Part shown: positions 1 to 5,411 of the stretch, one piece after another | How positions within the stretch are numbered: the stretch's first letter is position 1 | How the letters are laid out: each line of letters opens with the position of its first letter | Assembly (NCBI GenBank): GCA_019695455.1 | Contig: JAEUAC010000188.1 | Coordinates: 1 to 7,545, forward strand | Source of the DNA: Methylorubrum extorquens | GTDB lineage: Bacteria; Pseudomonadota; Alphaproteobacteria; Rhizobiales; Beijerinckiaceae | Direction: 5' to 3' | Length of the DNA: 7,545 nt | Translations under genes and position numbers: made by a program | Notes under the pieces: model-generated | What the model was told of the DNA's origin: nothing | Database searches by the model: none | Seen by the model: the letters and a program-made list of their open reading frames with translations, nothing else

Positions 1-3
1 CAT
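1..3 (-). CDS. Start of a partial gene leaving the window, expected molybdopterin-binding subunit
   Basis: Only the start codon is inside the window: CAT at 1-3 reads ATG on the minus strand. A very good Shine-Dalgarno sequence (GGAGG, plus-strand CCTCC at 9-13) lies 5 bases before it. The start is 11 bases past the stop of the [2Fe-2S] subunit gene, so the two would be translated from one message. In isoquinoline 1-oxidoreductase-like enzymes the small iron-sulfur subunit gene is usually followed directly by the gene for the large molybdopterin cytosine dinucleotide-binding subunit, which is the inferred identity here. No coding residue beyond Met can be seen, so the product is a guess from context; the ribosome binding site and start are seen directly. 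Confidence 0.5.
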
Positions 4-14
4 GGTCGCCTCCT

Positions 15-482
15 TCAGCCGCGGCCGGCTTCGCCGCCCGAGGCGGCCTGCTTGATGCCCGCGACGACACGATTGTAGGTGCCGCAGCGGCAGATGTTCG
101 TGATCTCGGCCCGGATGTCGGCGTCGCTGGGCTTCGGGTTCTGGGCGAGCAGCGCCGCCGACGCCATGATCATGCCGGCCTGGCAATAGCCGCATTGCGG
201 AACGTCGAGCGCGAGCCAGGCCTTCTGAACCGGATGGCCGCCATCCGGCGACAGCCCCTCGATGGTGACGATCTTCTGGTCCTCGGTCACGGCGGAGACC
301 GGGAGGGCGCAGGAGCGCGTCGCGACGCCGTCGAGATGCACCGTGCAGGCGCCGCACTGGGCGACGCCGCAGCCGTACTTCGTGCCCGTGAGGCCGAGCT
401 GCTCGCGGATGACCCACAGGAGGGGCGTGTCGGGTTCGACCTCGACGTCCCTCGTCGTGCCGTTGATCGTCAGCCGCGGCAT
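15..482 (-). CDS. iorA: (2Fe-2S)-binding small subunit of a molybdenum hydroxylase (isoquinoline 1-oxidoreductase alpha-like)
   Basis: Small iron-sulfur subunit of a xanthine oxidase-family molybdenum enzyme, passing electrons from the molybdopterin centre to an outside acceptor. The protein has 155 residues, close to the usual 150-160. The plant-type ferredoxin domain (about 1-75) carries C38, C43, C46 and C58 in the CGVAQCGAC pattern. The C-terminal helical [2Fe-2S] domain carries C97, C100 (CGYC) and C131, C133 (CRC). All eight cluster ligands are present and no signal peptide is seen. The start at 482 is preferred because GGGGAGA lies 8 bases upstream. An in-frame ATG at 488 sits only 2 bases from that site, and one at 515 would add an N-terminus without family character. 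A cytochrome c gene lies upstream on the same strand and a probable large-subunit start lies 11 bases downstream. The substrate (N-heterocycle, aldehyde or other) cannot be read from this subunit, and the symbol marks family resemblance only. Confidence 0.93.
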   Translation of the reverse strand: MPRLTINGTTRDVEVEPDTPLLWVIREQLGLTGTKYGCGVAQCGACTVHLDGVATRSCALPVSAVTEDQKIVTIEGLSPDGGHPVQKAWLALDVPQCGYCQAGMIMASAALLAQNPKPSDADIRAEITNICRCGTYNRVVAGIKQAASGGEAGRG

Positions 483-518
483 TAGCATCGTCTCCCCGTA
501 GGCGACGATCCTCACTTC

Positions 519-538
519 GATTTGGAGAAAGTCAAATC
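519..538. promoter_or_regulatory. AT-rich inverted repeat upstream of the iron-sulfur subunit gene
   Basis: The sequence contains GATTTG, an 8-base spacer and CAAATC, a perfect 6-bp inverted repeat in the otherwise GC-rich gap between the cytochrome c stop and the iron-sulfur gene. It lies about 37 bases upstream of the chosen start at 482. On the minus strand a TTGACT (535-530), resembling a -35 box, overlaps it; 17 bases further on there is only a poor -10 (AGGATC). It could be a regulator site or part of a secondary promoter. There is no T-tract, so it is not a convincing terminator. Confidence 0.3.
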
Positions 539-582
539 AAGACGAGTTCATCGCCCTCCGGTTCGGCTGGTGCCGGACTGGA

Positions 583-984
583 TCAGGGCGCGGCCTTCTT
601 TCCCGTGGCGTCGAACTGCTTGAGGTAGGCGATGAGGTCCGTGATGCGCGCGTCCTCCTTGAGCCCGGCATAGATCATCTTCGTGCCCGGCATCTGGCCG
701 CGCGGGTCCTTGATGTAGGTGCGGAAGTTGGCCTCGTCCCAGGTCAGGTCCGACCCCTTGTTGGCCGGAGAATAGGCGTAGCCCTCGACGGACCCCGCCT
801 TGCGGCCGAACATCCCGTTCAGCTGCGGGCCGATCCCGTTGCGGGCCGTCTCCCCGACCTGATGGCAGGCGCGGCACTGGCCGAAGACGCGCTCGCCGGC
901 CGCCACGTCCTGGGCCCGAGCCGGGACGCATGCCGCCGCGAGCGCCGTGCCGAGGATGATCGATGCGAACGGGAACGATGTCAT
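583..984 (-). CDS. Periplasmic class I c-type cytochrome (monohaem, cytochrome c2-like)
   Basis: A 133-residue electron carrier. Residues 1-24 form a Sec signal peptide with a hydrophobic core (ASIILGTALAAACV) ending in ARA before Q25, so the mature protein would be about 109 residues and periplasmic. The haem site is C37-R-A-C40-H41 (CxxCH), and M103 in GTKMIYAGLK is the likely sixth haem ligand, as in class I cytochromes. The order of CxxCH, a middle GxxxN region (G60-Y71) and a C-terminal helix (110-125) is typical. The start at 984 is chosen because it begins the signal peptide and has CGGAG 5 bases upstream; a longer reading frame to 1122 lacks any family character. The gene comes first in the minus-strand run, about 100 bases before the iron-sulfur subunit of a molybdenum hydroxylase. 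The inferred role is electron acceptor for that enzyme, passing electrons to the respiratory chain. Confidence 0.94.
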   Translation of the reverse strand: MTSFPFASIILGTALAAACVPARAQDVAAGERVFGQCRACHQVGETARNGIGPQLNGMFGRKAGSVEGYAYSPANKGSDLTWDEANFRTYIKDPRGQMPGTKMIYAGLKEDARITDLIAYLKQFDATGKKAAP

Positions 985-1086
985 GGCAACTCCGCCGGCC
1001 GGTCCATGCGGTGCACGGTCCGGTACAATGCGGTCGACGGCAAACGGCTCCGTCCAGGCCGGCCCGCCGCAGGGTCTCCCGCTCGA

Positions 1087-1107
1087 CGGGGGCCGACGCG
1101 GCCCCCG
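1087..1107. other. Strong GC hairpin in the divergent intergenic region
   Basis: Perfect 8-bp inverted repeat: arms CGGGGGCC (1087-1094) and GGCCCCCG (1100-1107) around a 5-base loop GACGC. It lies about 100 bases upstream of the cytochrome c start, so it may sit in that gene's leader. No run of T follows on either strand, so an intrinsic terminator is not supported. A leader structure, a pause site or chance in a GC-rich region are the options. Confidence 0.35.
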
Positions 1108-1157
1108 CGGCGATTCGGCCACAGCCGCGAATCAGTTGCGGACAAACCTCCGTCAAC

Positions 1158-1177
1158 CGTTGGCTAACGTATCGTTA
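1158..1177. promoter_or_regulatory. Alternating CGTT/AACG inverted repeats, possible operator
   Basis: CGTT (1158-1161), AACG (1166-1169) and CGTT (1173-1176) alternate. The tightest part is TAACG-TAT-CGTTA (1165-1177), a perfect inverted repeat with a 3-base centre. This is the most AT-rich patch of the 985-1221 gap between the cytochrome c gene and the hypothetical gene, where both divergent promoters would be expected. It overlaps the plus-strand promoter candidate described separately. Confidence 0.3.
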
Positions 1178-1188
1178 ACAGATATCGC
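1160..1188 (+). promoter_or_regulatory. Candidate promoter for the four-cysteine hypothetical gene
   Basis: TTGGCT (1160-1165) and TATCGC (1183-1188) are 17 bases apart, which is acceptable for an alphaproteobacterial housekeeping promoter, though the -10 is weak. Transcription would begin near 1195, leaving a leader of about 27 bases before the ATG at 1222. This rests on pattern only. Confidence 0.25.
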
Positions 1189-1221
1189 AGATGCCAGCGG
1201 GTGCGTGCGGCGAGTAGCGTC

Positions 1222-2166
1222 ATGGGTCGGGTGCTGTGGGATCGGGTCAGCTGGCTGGTCGATCGGGGGCCGCGAGCCTTGCTCGTGGGAGGCGTCCTGG
1301 TCGTCGCGAGCAGCGGCGTGCCGCTCCTCTCGGGTGAGGACAAGAGCTCGCTCGGCGGACCCGCGACGGTCCGGGCCGGCTCTCCCGACGACACGCCGAT
1401 CGTCCTCGCCGCCGTCACGAACCCGGCCCTGATCGAGCCTGCGGCGCCGGCGCCGGCACCGCTTGCGGACCGTCCCGTCGCCGAGGCCTCGCCCTCCCCC
1501 GTCGTCGCGCCCGAGAACCCGATGTCGGGCGCCGCGCCGACGCTCGACACCTGGCAGCAGGCGGCCGCCGAGCCCGTCCCGGCCCGGCCCGAGCCGCGCG
1601 CCCTGCCGGAGACGCGGAGCGACTGGACCGCGGCCACCATCGGCGATCTCACGCCCGACGCGCCGAAGCCGCAGATCGTCCCGCCCCTGCCGCCGCGCGC
1701 GCTCCTGAAGACGACGCCGGCGCCGGCCGGCCTGCCCGCGACCGTGCTCGGCACCTGGGTGCCGAACCGCGACGTCTGCGCCGATCCGGCCTCGTCCGAC
1801 TACCTGCCGCTCGTGATCAGCCGCTCCGCCGCCAAGGCCGGCGAGGGAAGCTGCACCTTCCTGTCGAAGAAGCAGGTCGGCCGCGCCTTCAAGGTCACGG
1901 CCGATTGCACCGACGGCACCTCCACCTGGTCGGCCAACGTGACGCTCTCGGTCGTCAACCGGCGGCTGACCTGGGCGAGCGAGCGCGGGATCGAGACCTA
2001 CGAGCGCTGCGAGCGCGCCCCGGTCGTGGCCTCGAAGGCCAAGGCCGAACGGGTCGCGGCGGCGAGGAAGCCGGCCCGCGCCGCCCGCGCCGAGCCGAAG
2101 AAGGCGACCGTGAAGATCACGAGCGGCTCCGGCCCGACGCAGCTCGTCACCGTCCTGCGGCGCTAG
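1222..2166 (+). CDS. Hypothetical membrane-anchored or exported protein with Pro/Ala linker and four-cysteine domain
   Basis: Not recognised as a named family; it resembles in style uncharacterised proteins of Methylobacterium. The 314 residues divide as follows: a short N-terminus with basic residues; one hydrophobic segment at about 18-36 (ALLVGGVLVVASSGVPLL), either an uncleaved signal anchor or a signal peptide; a low-complexity Pro/Ala-rich linker at about 66-175; a compact domain at about 176-264 starting GTWVPNRDVC, with four cysteines (C186, C211, C229, C263) that could form two disulfides; and a Lys/Arg/Ala-rich tail at about 270-297. The layout suggests a periplasmic domain held away from the membrane on a flexible stalk. 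The start at 1222 (ATG) is preferred over an in-frame GTG at 1201, which has no ribosome binding site; the site before 1222 (GGCGAG) is weak. The gene ends tail-to-tail with the LysR gene. A role in the neighbouring pathways is not supported. Confidence 0.82.
   Translation: MGRVLWDRVSWLVDRGPRALLVGGVLVVASSGVPLLSGEDKSSLGGPATVRAGSPDDTPIVLAAVTNPALIEPAAPAPAPLADRPVAEASPSPVVAPENPMSGAAPTLDTWQQAAAEPVPARPEPRALPETRSDWTAATIGDLTPDAPKPQIVPPLPPRALLKTTPAPAGLPATVLGTWVPNRDVCADPASSDYLPLVISRSAAKAGEGSCTFLSKKQVGRAFKVTADCTDGTSTWSANVTLSVVNRRLTWASERGIETYERCERAPVVASKAKAERVAAARKPARAARAEPKKATVKITSGSGPTQLVTVLRR
2163..2166. other. Shared CTAG: interlocked convergent stop codons
   Basis: The plus-strand gene stops with TAG at 2164-2166 and the minus-strand LysR gene stops with TAG read from 2165-2163, so both use the same self-complementary CTAG. 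There is no room for an ordinary terminator between the two genes, and their transcripts must overlap or end inside each other. Confidence 0.9.
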
Positions 2167-3068
2167 CCGCGGCGCAGGCCGAGGGCACGCGCCGCGGCGC
2201 GCAGCTCGTCCAGGAACAGGCGCGACAGCCGCGACAGCGGCCGACCCGGCGGCTCCAGGATCTGCGCCCGGATCTCGACGGGCGGCCTGAGCGGGATGCG
2301 GGCGATGCCGGGCTCGGGCGATCCGAGACCCCAGAACGGATCGATCACGGCGACCCCCGCGCCGGCACGCGCCATGGCGCACGCCACCGACGACTGGTTC
2401 ACCTCGACGGCGATCCGGCGGCGCAGGCCGGCCGCCCGGAAGCTCTCCTCGACCAGCGCGCCGAGCGGCAGCGAGCGGCTGAACGAGATCAGCCTGAAGG
2501 GCTCGAGATCCGCCGGCCCCACGCTGCGCCGCCCCGCGAGCGGATGGCCCGGGTGCACGGCGCAGATCAGCTCGGAGGCGCAGACATCCTGCGCGCCGCC
2601 CTCGAACCGCGTCAGGGGCGAGAGCGCGAGGCCGAAATCGACCAGCGACCCGTTGACCTGCCGGACGACGGCGAAATTATCCATGGCCTGCACGGTGATG
2701 CGGACGTTGGCTCGCTCGCGGCCGAAGGCCGCCACCGCGAGCGGCACGAGATTGTCGGCGAGCGTCGGCGTCGCGGCGACGTGCAGCGTCCCGATCGTGG
2801 CCGTCGCGAGGTCCTCCACCAGCCGGTTGATCCGGTCGACCCCGTCGAAGACCCGGTCGAGATCGGCGAGCAGGATGCCGGTCTCGCTGGTCGGCTGCAG
2901 CCGGCCCTGCCGGCGCACGAAGAGCGGAAACCCCGCCGCCGCCTTGCAGTCCCGCAGCGCGACGCTGATCGCGGGCTGCGAGATGCCGAGGATGGCGGCG
3001 CCTCCCGTGACCGATCCGGCCCGGCCGACGGCCCGGATGATCTCCAACTGGCGGAACGTGAGCGACAT
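2163..3068 (-). CDS. LysR-family transcriptional regulator
   Basis: DNA-binding regulator of 301 residues, the normal LysR length. Residues 3-62 form the winged helix-turn-helix, starting LTFRQLEIIRAV, with recognition helix around ILGISQPAISVALRD (26-40) and the wing ending FVRRQGRLQPTSETG. Residues 90-295 form the two-lobed effector-binding domain, starting TIGTLHVAATPTLADNLVP. In the linker helix the usual Leu-Glu of the RxLE motif is Cys41-Lys42, which is unusual. The ATG at 3068 fits the family N-terminus, but no clear Shine-Dalgarno precedes it; a TATAAC box lies 8 bases upstream, so the message may be leaderless. The gene is divergent from the enolase/transporter operon, with an operator-like palindrome between them. 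This is the classic LysR arrangement of self-repression and effector-dependent activation of the neighbour. The effector is probably the operon's substrate or a product of it (inference). Confidence 0.96.
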   Translation of the reverse strand: MSLTFRQLEIIRAVGRAGSVTGGAAILGISQPAISVALRDCKAAAGFPLFVRRQGRLQPTSETGILLADLDRVFDGVDRINRLVEDLATATIGTLHVAATPTLADNLVPLAVAAFGRERANVRITVQAMDNFAVVRQVNGSLVDFGLALSPLTRFEGGAQDVCASELICAVHPGHPLAGRRSVGPADLEPFRLISFSRSLPLGALVEESFRAAGLRRRIAVEVNQSSVACAMARAGAGVAVIDPFWGLGSPEPGIARIPLRPPVEIRAQILEPPGRPLSRLSRLFLDELRAAARALGLRRG

Positions 3069-3075
3069 AAGCTCA

Positions 3076-3093
3076 GGTTATATCGAAATAACC
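3076..3093. promoter_or_regulatory. LysR-type operator palindrome
   Basis: GGTTATATCGAAATAACC is an 18-bp near-perfect palindrome in which eight of nine base pairs match; only A3082/A3087 fails. It contains the T-N11-A spacing expected of LysR-family sites (T3079-A3091 and T3078-A3090). It lies 7 bases upstream of the LysR start codon and about 75 bases upstream of the divergent enzyme start. On the minus strand it includes TATAAC (3082-3077), a near-consensus -10 box for the LysR gene, so bound regulator should block its own transcription. Binding by this particular regulator is inferred from position and symmetry. Confidence 0.72.
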
Positions 3094-3102
3094 GGCGCGC
3101 GA

Positions 3103-3131
3103 TTGTCCTTAAGTCGGCCGCTGCCTAAGCC
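3103..3131 (+). promoter_or_regulatory. Candidate promoter of the enolase/ABC transporter operon
   Basis: TTGTCC (3103-3108) and TAAGCC (3126-3131) are separated by 17 bases. The -10 is poor, which would suit a promoter needing an activator. Transcription would begin near 3138, placing the centre of the upstream palindrome at roughly -54, in the range where LysR-family activators bind. Pattern-based inference only. Confidence 0.3.
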
Positions 3132-3160
3132 TCGCCCATGATCCTGGCGCAGCGTTCCGC

Positions 3161-4285
3161 ATGACCATCGTGGCGATCGAGAGCTCGATCGTGTCGATCC
3201 CCTTCGACATGGGCGGGCCGCCCGCGAGCTTCGCCGGCAGGCCCTGGACCCATCTCGACATCCTGCTCGTCCGGGTCGAGACGCATGACGGCCTCGTCGG
3301 CTGGGGCGAGGCCTTCGGCCATGCCGGCATCGACGCGACCCGGGCCGCGCTCGACGCGATCGTGGCGCCGCTCGTCGTCGGGCAGGACGAGGGCGACATC
3401 CGCGACCTGAGCCGCCGCGTCCTGCACGCGACGCACCTCCTCGGGCGCAACGGCGCCTTCGTGTACGCCTTCTCGGGCATCGAGATCGCCCTCTGGGACA
3501 TCCTCGGCAAGCGCGCGGGCCAGCCGCTCGCGCGGCTGCTCGGCGGCAGCGGACGCCGCGATCTCGGCGCCTATGCGAGCCTCCTCGCCTACAACGACGC
3601 CGGTCTGGCGGCCCGGAACACGCGCGCGGCCTGCGAGGCGGGCTACCGGCACATCAAGCTGCACGAGGTCACGGACGCGGCCGTCGCGGCCTCCGTCGAG
3701 GCGGCGGCGCCGTTCGGCGCGCGCGTCATGGCCGACGTGAACTGCGCCTGGAGCGTGCCGGTCGCCTGCGCCATGGCCGACACCTTCGTGCCGCACGACC
3801 TCCTCTGGCTCGAGGAGCCGGTCTGGCCGCCCGAGGACGTTCACGGCCTCGCCCGCGTGCGCGAGCACGGCATCCCGATCGCGGCCGGCGAGAACGTGGC
3901 CGGCCTGTTCGGCTTCAAGGCGCTGATCGAGGCCGGCGCCATCGACATCGCCCAGCCCTCCGTCACCAAGGTCGGCGGCGTCGGCGAGATGATGCGCGTC
4001 ATCGCGCTCTGCGACGCGCACGGCATCCAGGTCGCGCCGCACTCGCCCTATTTCGGGCCCGGCTTCGTCGCCACGCTCCACATCGCGGCCGCCCTCGTCG
4101 AGGAGCCGCTGGTCGAGGTCCTGTGGCTGACCATGCCGGAGAACCCGTTCGACCCCTGGGTCAGGTGCGAGAACGGCCGCGTCCGCGTGCCCGACGGCCC
4201 CGGCCTCGGCTGCGACCCCGATCCCGCGATCGTCGCCCGCCACCTGCGCGGCGACGTCGTCCGCACGGAAGCGCCCCGCCCATGA
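3161..4285 (+). CDS. Mandelate racemase/muconate lactonising enzyme family protein (enolase superfamily), first of two
   Basis: Enolase-superfamily enzyme of 374 residues, expected to abstract the proton next to a carboxylate in a Mg2+-dependent reaction in the cytoplasm. The N-terminal capping domain is about 1-125 (with GWGEAFG at 47-53 and IALWDILGK at 109-117) and the barrel is about 135-350. Metal ligands are D192 (ADVN), E218 (LEEP) and E244 (GEN). The second-strand motif is K166-L-H168 instead of the usual KxK. H294 (PHSP) matches the His of the mandelate racemase His-Asp dyad, but the Asp position is S267 (QPSVTK), so the dyad is incomplete; E319 may be the electrophilic acid. The family is clear, but the reaction (dehydratase, epimerase or other) and substrate are not. 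The start ATG lacks a good ribosome binding site, but an N-terminus MTIVAIES fits the family's first strand. It is first in the operon and its stop overlaps the start of the next gene (ATGA). Confidence 0.93.
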   Translation: MTIVAIESSIVSIPFDMGGPPASFAGRPWTHLDILLVRVETHDGLVGWGEAFGHAGIDATRAALDAIVAPLVVGQDEGDIRDLSRRVLHATHLLGRNGAFVYAFSGIEIALWDILGKRAGQPLARLLGGSGRRDLGAYASLLAYNDAGLAARNTRAACEAGYRHIKLHEVTDAAVAASVEAAAPFGARVMADVNCAWSVPVACAMADTFVPHDLLWLEEPVWPPEDVHGLARVREHGIPIAAGENVAGLFGFKALIEAGAIDIAQPSVTKVGGVGEMMRVIALCDAHGIQVAPHSPYFGPGFVATLHIAAALVEEPLVEVLWLTMPENPFDPWVRCENGRVRVPDGPGLGCDPDPAIVARHLRGDVVRTEAPRP

Positions 4286-5364
4286 TGAAGGTCGACTCCG
4301 TCACGACGCGGCCCGTCCGCCTTCCGCTCGAGAAGCCGATCGGCTCGGCCCTCGGACCGATCGCGTCCTTCGGCTGTATCCTCGTGTCCGTGCGCGCCGG
4401 CGGCCTCGTCGGCGAGAGCCTGATGTTCACCCTGAACGATCGTCGCACGGCCATCCTGCGCGGCATGATCGACGCGCTGGCCGACCAGATCGTCGGGCAC
4501 GACGCGGGCCACATGGCCGGCTTCTGGACCCGCGCCTGGCGGGACATCAACTTCCTCGGCCACAAGGGCGTCTCGGTGGTCGGAATCTCGGCCATCGACG
4601 CGGCCCTCTGGGACCTGTTCGGCAAGAGCGTCGGCCAGCCGCTCTATCGCGTGCTCGGCGGCGCGAGCGACCGCGTGCCGACCTATCATAGCGGCGGCCT
4701 CTGGCTCGACCGCTCGATCCCCGAGCTCGTGGCCGAGGCCGAGGGCTTCGTCGCCGCCGGCTTCCGGGCCGTGAAGATGCGGCTCGGCGCGGGCGACACG
4801 GCGACGGACATCGCGCGCGTCCGGGCGGTCCGGGAGGCGATCGGCCCCGGCATCCGCCTGATGGCGGACGCGAACCAGGGCATGGACGAGGCGGGCGCCA
4901 TCCGGCTCGGGCGCCGTCTCGAGGAGTTCGACCTCACCTGGTTCGAGGAGCCGCTGCCGGCCTGGGACCTCGACGGACTGGCGCGGGTCGCGGCCGCGCT
5001 CGACACGCCGATCGCGTCCGGCGAGACGGATTACAGCCGCTACGCCTTCCGGCGCATGCTGGAACTCCGGTCTGCCGACATCCTGATGCCCGACCTGCAG
5101 CGCTGCGGCGGCGTCACGGAATTCATGCGGATCGGCCATCTCGCCTCGGCCCACGACGTGCCGATCGCGAGCCACCTCTTCCCCGAGCAGAGCCTGCAAC
5201 TCCTCGGCGCACTGCCCAATACGTTCTACCTCGAGTACATGCCGTGGTTCTCGCGGCTGTATCGCGAGGACCTCGCCTTCGAGGACGGGGCGGCGATCGT
5301 GCCGGAGAGGCCCGGTTTCGGCTTCACCTTCGACGACGAATACGTGACAAGTCTGGAGCGGTAA
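4282..5364 (+). CDS. Mandelate racemase-like enzyme (enolase superfamily), second of two
   Basis: A 360-residue enolase-superfamily enzyme that aligns with Pseudomonas mandelate racemase (residue numbers recalled from that enzyme) at a constant offset of one residue. Metal ligands are D196, E222 and E248 (D195, E221, E247). The His-Asp dyad is H298 and D271 (H297, D270), the electrophilic Glu is E318 (E317), and the first Lys of KxK is K165 (K164). The second Lys, the S-specific base K166 of mandelate racemase, is R167 here. Conserved surroundings include ALWDLFGK (108-115), PDLQRCGG (270-277) and SHLFPE (297-302). A dehydratase or one-sided proton abstraction using the His-Asp pair is more likely than mandelate racemisation (inference). 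The start at 4282 forms ATGA with the previous stop, suggesting translational coupling; ATG at 4285 is the alternative. The frame stays open upstream but there it is a shadow of the preceding gene. The substrate is unknown, probably a hydroxy- or sugar-acid. Confidence 0.94.
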   Translation: MMKVDSVTTRPVRLPLEKPIGSALGPIASFGCILVSVRAGGLVGESLMFTLNDRRTAILRGMIDALADQIVGHDAGHMAGFWTRAWRDINFLGHKGVSVVGISAIDAALWDLFGKSVGQPLYRVLGGASDRVPTYHSGGLWLDRSIPELVAEAEGFVAAGFRAVKMRLGAGDTATDIARVRAVREAIGPGIRLMADANQGMDEAGAIRLGRRLEEFDLTWFEEPLPAWDLDGLARVAAALDTPIASGETDYSRYAFRRMLELRSADILMPDLQRCGGVTEFMRIGHLASAHDVPIASHLFPEQSLQLLGALPNTFYLEYMPWFSRLYREDLAFEDGAAIVPERPGFGFTFDDEYVTSLER

Positions 5365-5411
5365 GAGGCGCGCAAGACGCCCGGGCCGGCACTACGAGGG
5401 AGGACAGGATC

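Noticed and set aside
556..582. Possible terminator after the cytochrome c gene (TCCGG, 11 bases, CCGGA)
   Set aside because: The arms are only 5 bp with a large loop and no T-run, so it is not convincing.
1023..1028. TACAAT, a good -10 box on the plus strand
   Set aside because: No -35 partner at suitable spacing, and it lies almost 200 bases before the plus-strand gene.
985..1122. N-terminal extension of the cytochrome c frame
   Set aside because: The signal peptide begins at 984 with a ribosome binding site; the extension would bury it.
1905..3128. Long plus-strand open frame across the LysR gene
   Set aside because: Arg/Gln/Asp-rich shadow of a clear LysR gene on the other strand.
3138..3164. 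Eight-codon open frame ending in TGA that overlaps the first enzyme's ATG, a possible leader peptide
   Set aside because: No ribosome binding site precedes it, and the candidate promoter would start transcription at about 3138, leaving no leader.
4123..4281. In-frame extension upstream of the second enzyme
   Set aside because: It lies inside the first enzyme gene, is Arg/Pro-rich shadow sequence and has no family character; the ATGA start at 4282 is far better.
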